A DNA stretch of 64,000 bases from Cyclaneusma minus (lineage: Eukaryota; Ascomycota; Leotiomycetes; Marthamycetales; Marthamycetaceae), in the NCBI GenBank assembly GCA_037179335.1, contig JAKZHN010000012.1, positions 372,001 through 436,000 of the forward strand, in the 5' to 3' direction. Of this stretch, positions 22,366 to 33,020 are shown in pieces. How positions within the stretch are numbered: the stretch's first letter is position 1; the number at the start of each line of letters is the position of its first letter. The notes under the pieces were generated by a model. That model did not search any database and had not been told where the DNA came from. It saw nothing but the letters and a program-made list of their open reading frames with translations. A program made the position numbers and the translations under genes.

Positions 22366-24069
22366 ATGGCCTTCGAGTCGGGCACTGCCTACGCCGAATC
22401 AGACGCGGATGACGAGTACGAGAGGAGTGTGCATGACACCTCGCCGCTGCTGCAAACCGATTCCGAAGCTTCCCCCACCGACAGCGAAGGGCCCTCGAGT
22501 AGCGAGCACACGCCGACGACCTACGGCCACCAGAGCAGCGGAGATCGACTGCCCGAGACTATCATCACCGAATGGACAACCGACGAGTGCGCCGACTATG
22601 TGAGCAGTCTGGGCCTGAGACAATACGCCGACCCCTTTATAGGTATGTGCAGATGTTATCATATGGACAAATCACTGATTGCTTGCTTTTGCAGAAAACG
22701 AAATCGTGGGCGAGGCATTGGTTGCTCTCCATCATGAGGATCTGAAGCAAATGGGTATATCAAGTGTGGGACATCGCCTTACCATTCTGAAGAGTGTTTA
22801 CGATATCAAGGTCAAGCAGGACATTCCCATCGAGGTGGACAACTATGTTCCCCTGTGTATGTTCCCCAGAATCGATTGGCAAATGGCCTAAAACTAATGC
22901 ACGCCAATACAGCTGCTGATGCGGAGGCCCAATATTCAACTGCAACACTAAAGGATATTAAACACCTCGTTGACCAACTGCGAATTCGCGATGAGAGGAT
23001 GTCTGTTGCCGAGATGGAGCTGCGGAGGGTCACCGAAGAATACCGACGACTGCGAGAGGACCTGCTCCCAGTATTCAAGATGGCTAAGGAGGGACAGCCG
23101 TTACCATATCACCCAGATGGACGTAATACGTCAGCTTACAATTACAACTACGAAAACTCCAATACTATATCACCCCCTGCCACCACGGGCTCCTCAAACC
23201 AGTCTGGTGGAATGTCCCGGAAATACTCGACTAAGAAACTCTTTCTTGGCTCGACTCCAAAAAACGTGTCTCCTACACACATGCAGCATGGTCAACCAGA
23301 GCGCTCGATGCTGGAGCAAGCTCTTGACCCATCGGGTGCTGCCGAACGTGCTGTTGTCTCCTCGGCACATCTCGCTGCTCACGGATCCCAACCTGCCACC
23401 TCCCCCGGACATCCCTCACCAGGCGCCATCCCGTCCCCTGGTTCACCTCCCGTTACTATACAAAACAATCTTCTCTCACAGTCTACGCTCGCCTCCCGTT
23501 CCTACCGTTCCGATTCAACCACACCTTCCAACCGCAACACTTTCGACCGCCAGTCAGACAGCGACGCTCACACAAGCTACCAATCCACCCGCGACTCCCA
23601 CCGCCCCACACCCCACAGCTCCCTCGCAACAACCGTCACCTCCGGCTCCCGTCGCACCCCCACCCCATCCGACACACCCTCTTCCGCCTCCCACCCCACC
23701 CATCTAGCAGCCACCTCATCTAGCGCGACCCCCAACCCTGGCGCCTCCGTTGAAATCTTCAAATCCTTCCGCGTATCCATGGAAGACCCCTGCTACAAAG
23801 TTCTCCCCGCGGCTCTCAAAAAATACAACATTAATGCACCTTGGGAACAGTATGCACTGTATATTGTGTATGCGGGTCAGGAGCGTTGTTTGGGCTTAGA
23901 CGAGAAACCGCTTATACTGTTTAAGCAGTTGGATAAGGAGGGGAAGATGCCGATGTTTATGCTGAGGAAAAGGAACCCGGATGGCGGAACGGAGGGCGTG
24001 GAGGGACCGGGGGCGATGGGGGATGGGATTGGTGGGGGATTGAGGACGACACCGGGGGGGATCATTTGA
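22366..24069 (+). CDS. STE50: MAPK-pathway adaptor Ste50 (SAM + Ras-association), three exons
   Basis: Exons 22366-22642, 22695-22856 and 22913-24069; introns of 52 and 56 nt with donor GTATGT, the second with branch ACTAAT. The product is 531 residues. A SAM domain lies at about residues 67-130 (WTTDECADYVSSLGLRQYAD, then ENEIVGEALVAL and LKQMGISSVGHRL), crossed by intron 1. A charged helical, coiled-coil-like segment (RDERMSVAEMELRRVTEEYR) follows, then a long Ser/Thr/Pro-rich linker. A C-terminal Ras-association domain at about 425-500 contains FKSFRVSMEDPCYKVLPAAL and PLILFKQLDKEGKMPMFML. Ste50 binds the MAPKKK Ste11 through its SAM domain and Cdc42/Ras through RA, serving mating, filamentation and osmostress pathways. 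The start at 22366 is preferred because MAFESGTAYAESDADDEYE fits family N-termini; the open frame continues upstream to 22057. Confidence 0.93.
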
Positions 24070-25160
24070 GTGCCGTGAGTTGTGCGCCAGGGCATGGTCT
24101 TTATATTACGAGTCCAGATGGTGGTGCGGTCAAGAAGCGAAATACTCCCGGAACGAGAAGGTGGGGGGAGAGATGTGTCGACACAAACAAAGTCGAGGCA
24201 AGACGCAGTACGCCAAATCGTATACCGAGGCGCAACGATCTTGTCAGAGCCAAATCCACGAATCCGAAAGCAAGGGGCAAGATAGAAAGCCTCAGCCGCA
24301 GAAGTCACTTGTCAAAGCATAGCAAGCACGGTTCCAGGAGTTTATTCGAGGTTCAGAGGTTCAAGTTTGGAGAATTCTCTCTTGTTTCAGATGGATATCA
24401 GAGAGTACCAGGTTGGGCGAAATTCGCACCCCAGGCCTTTGGTACGTTGCGGGACATCGTGTTGGTGCCGGGGCGCTCTTCGTCGACTAGGAATATGTGA
24501 ATTCACACAAGGATAGTTTCGGTCTGCTAGGAGTACGAGTTTTACGAAAGAAGGGGTGTTTTTGATTGATTGGGGGGTTTTAGTGACGGCCGACGGAAAC
24601 GTACCTGGGGTATTGATTGTAGAATATTGATCATTGGAATGCTGAATGCTCAATGGAAGGAGTAGCTTGTATGTAGATGTGAGTGCTAATTGGACGAGAC
24701 GTGAGTTGGTGGGGATGAGAGATTCAGATAGGGGGTTAGATGCTGATGGAATAAGAGATTTGTTTGGTAGAAAGAAAAGCATTGTGGAAATCCGAAATTC
24801 GGCTTGTCTTCGGTGTCTTGACCTTGTGATGCTTCGACATCTTAAGTCCACCCGAGTGAGGGACGCTTCAACTTCAATTTTGAGAGAACAGGGCCTCTGA
24901 GGATGAAATAAGGATGGTAGACGGGATGTTCACTCGGGCGCACAGGTGACAGCAGTCCGTTTGTTGACATGACATGACCTCCTTTCCACAGACCCACAGA
25001 CCCACTGCCTAGTTACCAATACCGCAGTTCATCTAGTAGGTACGCTGAGGTTTGTTTTCCTGACTAGAGTGCTGCTTCACTACCTAGCCACTAGGTACCC
25101 ACTTACTTCCAACGCTCTGTCGTCCTCCGACCTCGCATGACGCATGACAAACTCCTGAAG
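24070..25160. other. STE50 3' flank
   Basis: About 1.1 kb between the STE50 stop codon and the left edge of array 2. I see no gene or repeat in it that I can support. Overlapping open frames on both strands are short and lack domains. Confidence 0.45.
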
Positions 25161-25169
25161 AGGAGCTAG

Positions 25170-25250
25170 GTTGAGAGCTAATGAGTTATCTGCGGCATGA
25201 GGTACCTGCACGTGATACTCTACGGAGAGCATATGGCTATATAAAGGCCA
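25170..25250 (+). promoter_or_regulatory. Array 2 plus promoter, unit 1 (no intact minus partner seen)
   Basis: GCTAATGAGTTATC at 25177, GCACGTGATACTCTAC at 25208 and TATATAAAGG at 25239, followed by CCTCCCTCCCTCCTGG and a conserved AGAAGTCAGAATCGAA. These match the plus half of the divergent modules to the right. Confidence 0.65.
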
Positions 25251-25743
25251 CCTCCCTCCCTCCTGGTTAGAAGTCAGAATCGAAATGCTTCGCCAAGAAG
25301 GCCAAGTGGTTGCCCGTCTTTGATGATTTTTGGAGCTTGGTTCTCAGGGCCAGAGTCAGGGGTCCTGATTCTTGGGAAGGCTGAGATTGGTCTAAGGGGG
25401 CTATACCTTATTTACGAATAGTTATTGTGAGCGAGTGAGAAGTGATGAAGTGCCTGGAGGTAGTTGAGGTGGCTGGTGTTGGCATAGACGGTGAGATTGG
25501 TCTGTGGCGGTGGGATGGATAGTTGACAGCAGCGTGTACTTAGCTAAGTCTTTCAGCATGTGAGCGAGTGACCTAGTGTTTTGCAAACAAAAAGCCTGAC
25601 GGGTCTCTGTAAGATATGCGGGGCTTGGTACCGTTTTAGGGATTCTGCAAAGTCACAGATCGTCGGAATCATCGAATGCATGAGGCCGTGGTTACCTTAA
25701 GGTAAGGTTTGGAGAAAGAAAGGCAGGAGCGAAGCCTGACGGG

Positions 25744-25853
25744 CTATTTATACCATTTTTGAGCAGAGCTGTCTAGTTCGAGCAGCTAATGAGTCAATGT
25801 AATGGAAGGCATCTACTCGTGACATTTTATAGAGAGGACATGGGTATATAAAG
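25744..25853. promoter_or_regulatory. Divergent promoter module 2
   Basis: Minus TATA at 25745-25752 and plus TATATAAAG at 25845-25853 face away from each other across about 92 bp. Between them lie CTAATGAGTCAATG (AP-1/GCN4-like TGAGTCA) and a degenerate E-box ACTCGTGAC at 25814. Confidence 0.75.
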
Positions 25854-26346
25854 GTCTGCTTCCTTCCTTCCTGGAAAAAAGCAAGAATCGAATGATTTTG
25901 AATGCAGAGGTCAACTGGCTTGCCCGTTTTCGATGACTTCGGATTTGTTTTCGAAAGCCTTGGTCTTTGTGGGAAAGGCGTGGTATTGAAGCAAAGGACC
26001 TCTAGTTACTTTTAGTTACTGTGGGAGCGTAAGAACTCATAGAGTGCTTGGGGTTGTAGCTGGGTTATGAGTGGTAGGCATTGAGATAGACAGTGAGACG
26101 GGTTTGTAGCGGTAGGGTGGAGAGTCGACAGCAGCTTGAATATGTTTCCCAACGTGACACGTCGTGAGCAAGTGACCTTGTCCTTGCAAACGAAAAGCGT
26201 GAATGGCTTCGATGAGAATGTGCCGGGGTTGGTGCAATAGTAGGGATTCTACGAAGTCACAAAGCGTTTGAAGTTATTGCCCTGCGAAAGTGGTGGGTCC
26301 AGCCTGAGTTTTAGAGGATTAAGGCAGGATGAAAGCTACTGGGTGG

Positions 26347-26447
26347 CTATTTATACATTTTTAAAACAGAGGCTAGGCCAATGTGCCAATGAGTCATCAT
26401 GAAGGCATTCACACGTGACACTCTACAAAGAAAAAGCTCTATAAAGG
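26347..26447. promoter_or_regulatory. Divergent promoter module 3
   Basis: Minus TATA at 26347-26356 and plus TATAAAGG at 26440-26447. Between them: GCCAATGAGTCATCAT (CCAAT box overlapping TGAGTCAT) at 26385-26400 and ACACGTGACACTCTAC at 26411. Confidence 0.8.
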
Positions 26448-26905
26448 CTGCCTTCCTGCCTGCTGGAAAAAGGTCAGAATCAATTAGTTACTCTCCAAAC
26501 TCTCAACTGATATGTACGTCTTTGATGACTTTGAATTTGTTTTTAAATTTCCGATGTTTTGAGGGATAATGCAATGGTTGAATATAGTGGGGTCTACCCA
26601 CAGTGTGGTGTGAGTGACAGCTTATGAGATGTCTAAGAGTGTGGTTTGGTGGCAGGTGCTAAGCTCGACAGTAATGCGGATTTGTGGCGGTAGCGTGGAT
26701 AGTCGACAGCAGCTTGAATCTGTTTCCGTACCTGATCGAGAAGCCTAGCTTCTTGTGAACGAAAAGCGTGGATGGTTTCAATTAGAACATGTGAGGGCTG
26801 GTGCAATTGTACCTTATGGATTCTACGAATCACAGATCGCCGGAGTCATCATTCGACTTGTGTTTTTTGTTTTGAAGAAAAAAGACAGGAAGGGAGCTTT
26901 GGAGG

Positions 26906-27015
26906 TTATTTATACCTTTCTTAAGCAGTGCCTAGGTCGTTCAGAGAGCCAATGAGTCATCATAAGGGCGCTCACACGTCACACGTGACACACTACAAAG
27001 GAAAACCTATAAAAG
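26906..27015. promoter_or_regulatory. Divergent promoter module 4
   Basis: Minus TATA at 26906-26915 and plus TATAAAAG at 27008-27015. Between them: GCCAATGAGTCATCAT at 26948 and a doubled CACACGTCACACGTGACAC ending near 26992. The best preserved module. Confidence 0.82.
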
Positions 27016-27440
27016 TCCGTTTCCCTCCTGCTGGAAAGAAGTCAGAACCAGGGAAAAATCGCCAAAGCCGAACTGTTGTGTACGTCTCCAATGACCTTGG
27101 AATCTGTGTTTAGATATCGGATTCTTAAAAGATAATGCAATGGCTGAATATAGTGGAGTATACCCGTAGTGTGGTGTGAGTGAAAGCTTATAGCATGTTT
27201 GAGGGTGTGGTTTTGGTGGCAGGTGCTGAGCTCGACAGCGTATGTGTTTCTGGTGGTAGGATGGGGAATCGACAGCAGCGTAGAAATTTCCCTATGGGTA
27301 CGTGGACGAAAGCCCATACTTGCGAATAAAAGCGTGGAGGCTCTTAATAAGGACTTGCGGGGGTGGTAATATTATAGGGATTCTAGGAAGTCTCGGAACG
27401 TCGTAGGAATTGTAAGTTGTAGTTGAGTGAAACCTGACGG

Positions 27441-27542
27441 GCTATTTATACCTTTCTCAAGCAGAGACTAGTTTAAAGAGCTAATGAGTCATCACAAGGA
27501 CGGCGATAACACGTGATACTTTACAGAGAGAACATATAAAAG
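27441..27542. promoter_or_regulatory. Divergent promoter module 5
   Basis: Minus TATA at 27443-27450 and plus TATAAAAG at 27535-27542. Between them: GCTAATGAGTCATCAC at 27480 and ACACGTGATACTTTAC at 27509. The CCAAT core is mutated to CTAAT while TGAGTCA and CACGTGA are kept. Confidence 0.8.
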
Positions 27543-27997
27543 TTCGCTTCGTGCCTGCTGGGAAGAGGTCAGAACGACAGTCGTGCAGCAATCCCAACCA
27601 TGGATGCCCATTGATATTTTTGGATTTTGGTCTTATTACCAAGTGTCCGGATTTGTAAGGGGAAGCAAGGAATTGCTGTAAAAGGACTCTACCTATTCCT
27701 AGATATTGTGGGCGAGTGAGCTTATAGAGTGTTTGAGGTCGCAGTTTGACAGCAGAAATTATTGGAAAAGACGGTGAGATTGGTCTGTGGCGGTAGAATA
27801 TATAGTCGACAGTAGGGTAAAGTGTTTTCGTACGTCATTGTGAAACCTAACTTCCATCTTGCAAACAAAAAGCGTGAAAGATTTTAATAATGACTCCCGA
27901 GTTGAGTTGAGATCCTCTTTGACAAAGTCACAGAATGTTGGGTTAAGGATAAGAAAGTCGTCTTAGAGGAAAGAAGACGGGAGGGAAGCCTAACGGG

Positions 27998-28093
27998 CTA
28001 TTTATACCTTTCTTAAAAGCCTAGTTCAAAGAGCCAATGATGCATCATAGCGACGCCCACACGTGACACTCCAACAGAGAGAACTTATAAAAG
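27998..28093. promoter_or_regulatory. Divergent promoter module 6
   Basis: Minus TATA at 27998-28008 and plus TTATAAAAG at 28085-28093. Between them: GCCAATGATGCATCAT at 28033 (CCAAT kept, TGAGTCA changed to TGATGCA) and ACACGTGACACTCC at 28059. To the right of this module the plus promoters disappear and units shorten. Confidence 0.78.
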
Positions 28094-31000
28094 TCCACCT
28101 TCCTTCCTGCTGGTGAGAAATCAGGACCGGAAACCCTAATTGTCATCGTCGATTGTGCAAGCTCCATTTGCACTCCCGAAATGTAGAGAAGAAAGTCACG
28201 AGCGCTGCTGTCTGTACTCTTTTCTACTGGTTGTGTTCTTCGAATTTCTTGATTATTGAGAGAAAGGCTAAAACGCTAGGATTGAAGCTACCTGAGTATC
28301 TACTATAGGCAAGTTGAGCCTGTGGACTGTTTGAAATTGTAGTTGAGGGCTGGTGTTGAGATGGACGGTGAGATATCTTTGTGGCGGTAGGGAGGGGAGG
28401 CGACAGGGGCATGAAAGTGCTTTTCTTCCAAAACCTAGCTCTTAGCAAACCAATGTCATGAGCTAGCATCTGGATGAGGACGTCCGAGTGGTGTTAAGAC
28501 TAGATATCGAATAAAGATCACAATAACGCTAAGGTGACCCACATGTATCAATGGCTGAGCAAGTTCGAGTCTTAAAGAAAAGAAGACAGGAAGAGAGCTC
28601 TGGTGGCTATTTATACCCTACCTCGAGCTGCCAGAGGGTTCGAGGCTGCAGTGAAAAGTAGGTTAACCTTGGAATGAACAGTGGGGTAAGTCTACGGCGG
28701 GAGGAGGGGGAGTGGACAGCAGCTTCAAACTGCCTTGGTATATCGTTTCGAATCTCTAGAACCCTCGGGCCTGTGACTATAGGATGACATTCAGGCGAAC
28801 AATGGGATAGATACGGCGGGAAGAGGAGGAGTCGACAGCAGCATGACACCATATTGGCATTTCGAGAATACAGCCTTTGGAAATCAGGGAGATCCAGGAT
28901 CTCGATGGCGAAGTGCAAGATGTGATATCATCCTATATTGCAACTTTGTTGAGCTTTGGAGCCATTGCGGCTTCTTGCATCATTTGGTGTCTTGAGAGAA
29001 AGGAGACGAGTCGTAGCTGTCGAATCCCTATTTTATACGTTTCTTTCAGCCTCTGAAGTGCTCAGGAGTGTAGTGGAATGTGATGCTGAGGTAAGGTTAC
29101 AGGTTCTTCGACAGCAGAAAGGGGGTTCGACAGCAGCACAGAATGGTTTTGATTAATTGTTGAGACTTCGTTTTCTCCACTCAATCGGAAACACGAAGAT
29201 GTACGGTAGGATGTGCAAGGTATACTGCCATACCATCTTACGAAGCCATGGGCGTCAAAGCAGTCAGCTCTGCATTCGCAAGTCATATAGTGTATGTGTT
29301 CTTGTGAAAGAAAGCCAGTATTTGGGGACTAGAAAAGTTATTTGTACCTTCAAGCAAGTTTCTGAAACTCAGCAGGCTACAGTTGAGGCGTAGAGATCAA
29401 AATCACAACATGCGTTAGTCTGTGAACCCTGGCGGTAGGGAGGTGAGCCGAGAACAACATGAAACTATCGAGACTGCGAAAAGTAACTTTGTTTTTTATA
29501 GTCCGTGACCAGAAACATCAAGACCTGTGAGATGTGCGGAAGGTGTTACCATACTCTTTTGCAATGTTATATGCGTTGGAATTGGATCGGTCGCTTCTTG
29601 CAGTCATGCCAAGACTCTTCGTCATTTCGGGTTCTTGGAGAGAGACGCTGCATGTTGAGAGCTATTTATAAATTTCTACAAACTCACCAGTAAGACGTCG
29701 CCGAGCATGGCACGCGCTCTTGGTTGACGTCGCAGAACAGATGTCGAGAACAAAAGACACTTCTATGGCGGTGTGGCGGCAAAGAGGCGAGTCGAAAGAA
29801 GCGTGATGTTGAGCATTCAAAAGGATCGAGCTACTTGCAATCAGAAACATTAGGCAGAATTGGTTGTGCTACCATTCATCTTGCAATATCATAGACTTCG
29901 GAGCATAGGTTGTAGCCCTTCCTTCAATCCTTATCAGCTGGCGCTCGTAGATGTGCTTTCATCTTTAGAGAAAGGATTCAGGGTTGGAGAAAATGTGGGG
30001 CTATTTATACCTGTGCTCAAGCTCCGTCGATCCCAGGTACGATGGCACTTGGAAGATAAATATCGAAACTAACGGTGAAAGAGCCCTGTGGCGGTGAGCA
30101 GGGGCGTTGACAGCAGCTTGAGACTGTCTCGGTATTTGGAGGCTGGACTTTGCTAATCAGATTCATTAACGATTTGAGAAAGACTACAAGGCTTCCGCTT
30201 GCTGCCATCTCGTCCTATAAAACCACAAGGTGATGATTACGGATTCGTTTACCTGTGATGGCCAGTGCTAAAATTGGCTGTGGGTCAGTGTACTTGTGAG
30301 GTCGATTCTTAGAGAAGAGTACCAGGAAACAGACCCTTTAGAGGTATTTATACCTTTTCAAGCCCACTAGACACTCAGTCACCGGTCTTGGCTGCAGTCA
30401 AAAGCTTCCTATACACTGAGACAGTAAGACGATACCGTGACAGTAGGGAGGTGAACCAACAGGAGCACGACTTCATCTTGACATTTTCAGCGGAAGTCAG
30501 TTTCCTGCAATTGAGAAGCACCAAGATGTGCGATATGTGCTACCACCTCGTACTACGAGAAGAGAGGCGGTCTTTTAATTACCTGGCCTGATGAAGATGT
30601 GTCATTCTTTGCCATTTCGGATCTTGGAGAAGAAAATTTCAGGATCGAAGCGCCAGCTATTTATACAATTCATAGATGCTATCCAGCCAGAGCTGCGGCT
30701 GAAAGCAGAATATTGAGGCAAGAAGACAGGTTTATGGCGGTAGAGGGATGAGTCGACAGCAGCATGAATTCATCTCGTCGTCTTTGAAAGGACTTGATTC
30801 TTTGCGGGTGAGAGCATCAAGACGTGTAAGAGATGTGTTACGTATCCAGATCCTGCCATTCCCTTTGAGCTTCTACAAAGTCACAGGCGTGGAAAGGGCC
30901 GCTTCTGATGACGATAGATCGACAACTTTGTGTTTGGGTTCTTGGAGAAGAAAGATATAGGAATTGAGCCTCTGGGGTTATTTATACCTTTTCCTAAGGT

Positions 31001-32170
31001 TACACAGTCGTGACTACAGCCGAAGACTGGGTGTTCTCGTTAAAAAAAAAGAACAGAAAAGAGCTTATGGTAGTGGAGATACAATGGAACAGCAGCAACA
31101 GGCTAGCCGGTTCTGCTGCCATTTCACATTTCATTTTACAAACCTAAGGACGTCAAAGCAATCCTCTGTGGGAGCGGAGGCTTAGGGGCGAGATTGCATT
31201 CTTGGAGAGACGTCCGGGATGAAGCAACTGGAGAATGCAACGGTCAAACAATCTCCACACTCATATAACCAGCGTAGAGCTTATCAGTGGTCTTGTAAAA
31301 GAATTGGCAGAAGTAGACCGCCTATTTATACTTCAGCATGTTTCAGGGTCGGCTGTCATTGAAAGAAAGGTATCGAAATCGACAGTCAAGCAGGTCGACG
31401 GCAGCAGAGAGATGACTCGACGGCAGCATGTATCTATCGTGACATCTTCTAAAGAGGTCCTCTTTCTTGCCGTTGAGAAGCATCAAGACGTGCAATAGAT
31501 ATGCCATGAACACCGCCGTTCCATGTTGCAAACTCGCAAGCCGATGAAGTGGCATGTTTCGATTGGATTCAAGTTGAAGTCTTGTAGAAAGAAAGCAGAA
31601 CTAAAGCTCTTTAAGGGTTATTTATACCTTGTCGATCCAGATGTTCTCAGGATGGCAACTGAAAGGGAGGTATTGAGAACAAGCGAGAATTTAATGAGTC
31701 TCTGGTGGTAGAAAGGGGAGTTGACAGCAGCGGCTTGAAGTGGTGGAACCATCTTGACTGCCTTGCCTCAAGGCCAAGGGACTGAGATCCTTGCAAACAG
31801 AAGCATCGCAGCTGTCAGCTTTCCTGTTTTACAAAACCGCAAGCAGTATGTAGTCACGTGAGCTACGTAAAGACACAATCGCATTGTCGGTTTTCTCCAG
31901 TTCTGCGAACTACGAAGGCTGAAGCCAGGATTGGAGTAACTGGAAGGCTATTCATACCTTTTCCCCCAAAGCCCTGTGGTCATCTCGATTGCGATCGACT
32001 GGCAAGTATCGTGACTGACAGCAGTATGTGTCTACAGCGGTAGCGAAAGCAATTATCGCTGACATATTCACCCAGGCAAGGAGTGTCCTAGACCTCTCTT
32101 GAAAATCTTCAAAGCTCAATCTATTGGTATACATAAGGGGGTCGGTCACTGTGTTTGGGCGTGGGGAGAC

Positions 32171-33020
32171 GGCATCGTGATTATGTCCATGAGAGCCTAT
32201 GGAAGGAGAGGGGGAGAAGCACCTTTATAGTCCTCAACTATCAGGTCACCAGGCCGCCAGCTGCCATGTCTCAAGGCTTCGCAGCACTCACGTGTCTAAG
32301 ACACGTGCTAACATGAAGAATGCTGTAGACACTTCGAGAGCTGCTGAAGGGAAGAGGTTTTACCTCCCAAGAAATACACAAAAAAAAAAAGATCAGAACC
32401 CCAAAAACAGAAACCTCAACGTGCTGGACAAGACAAACCTCGGTGTCGCTAATATGATCTTCTTCTATCGATTCGTTGGGCCACGGGTAGCGGAAATCGA
32501 ACCCTAGCCTCAATCGTGCGCTCGCCGCTAGGCCTCGCGGGAGTTGCGTAAATTAGGGATTCGTGGCCCTCTCGTATTGTCCTCCAATTTGTGCAGTCTG
32601 GTCCTTCCACCCTCCCTTGGTGCCTTCACCCTCTACATGGAAATTTTGTTTGACGGTCTGCTTTGGTGTATCGGCCTGGAGAGAGCGAGAGGAGGGACTG
32701 GGGACTGGGGAAAGGTCGATCCGTGGCTAACTCCCAGGTACTCGACAGCCATCAAAATGACTCCTGTGATCTTCCCGAGTCCCGATCGTATCACTGGACG
32801 CCGAGTGGACAGCCTTTCCAGAGCCCTCTCTTTCTCTTTGCCCGGTTATTCTATGCCACGCCGTCCCTCGCCTCTACGATTTCAACGAAGACGGCAGGTC
32901 TCTTCCACGGTCTTCACCAGCAGCCTCACACAAGCAAACACTTCCTTGTTCCTGAACAGCATTCATTCTCCTATCTGCTCCCGCCATCTCTTTGCTTTCA
33001 AACTACCTTCCCCCCACCCC
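32171..33020. other. Right flank of array 2 and NAD kinase 3' flank, with a double E-box palindrome
   Basis: No gene seen. A 9-1-9 perfect palindrome, CACGTGTCTAAGACACGTG, lies at 32289-32307, two CACGTG E-boxes about 1.5 helical turns apart. An A-tract sits at 32385-32396. From 32750 to 33020 the sequence is pyrimidine-rich. Confidence 0.6.

Larger units (their letters stand above)
25165..32170. repeat. Array 2: tandem TATA/initiator transcription-unit array, minus-directed, with divergent plus promoters in its left half
   Basis: Sixteen minus-directed TATA boxes (plus-strand form CTATTTATACC) start near 25744, 26347, 26906, 27442, 27998, 28607, 29028, 29338, 29661, 30001, 30345, 30657, 30978, 31322, 31618 and 31949 (29028, 29338 and 31949 degenerate). 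Minus-strand CTCCAAGA or a variant lies 25-40 nt after most of them. About 235 nt downstream of each is box B, plus-strand form GGCGGTAGGG-N5-7-AGTCGACAGCAGC, near 25506, 26109, 26686, 27252, 27789, 28383, 28695, 28813, 29105, 29431, 29774, 30090, 30441, 30736, 31392 and 31705. Units are 540-600 bp on the left, where a plus promoter is inserted, and 300-350 bp on the right. The array fills the interval between the convergent 3' ends of STE50 and NAD kinase. There is no shared long frame. Expression and RNA nature are inferred. Confidence 0.85.

Noticed and set aside
32470..32545. A tRNA-like stretch on the minus strand (GGGTTCGATTTCC resembles a B box)
   Set aside because: The T stem does not pair properly and no acceptable A box, D arm and acceptor stem can be drawn around it.
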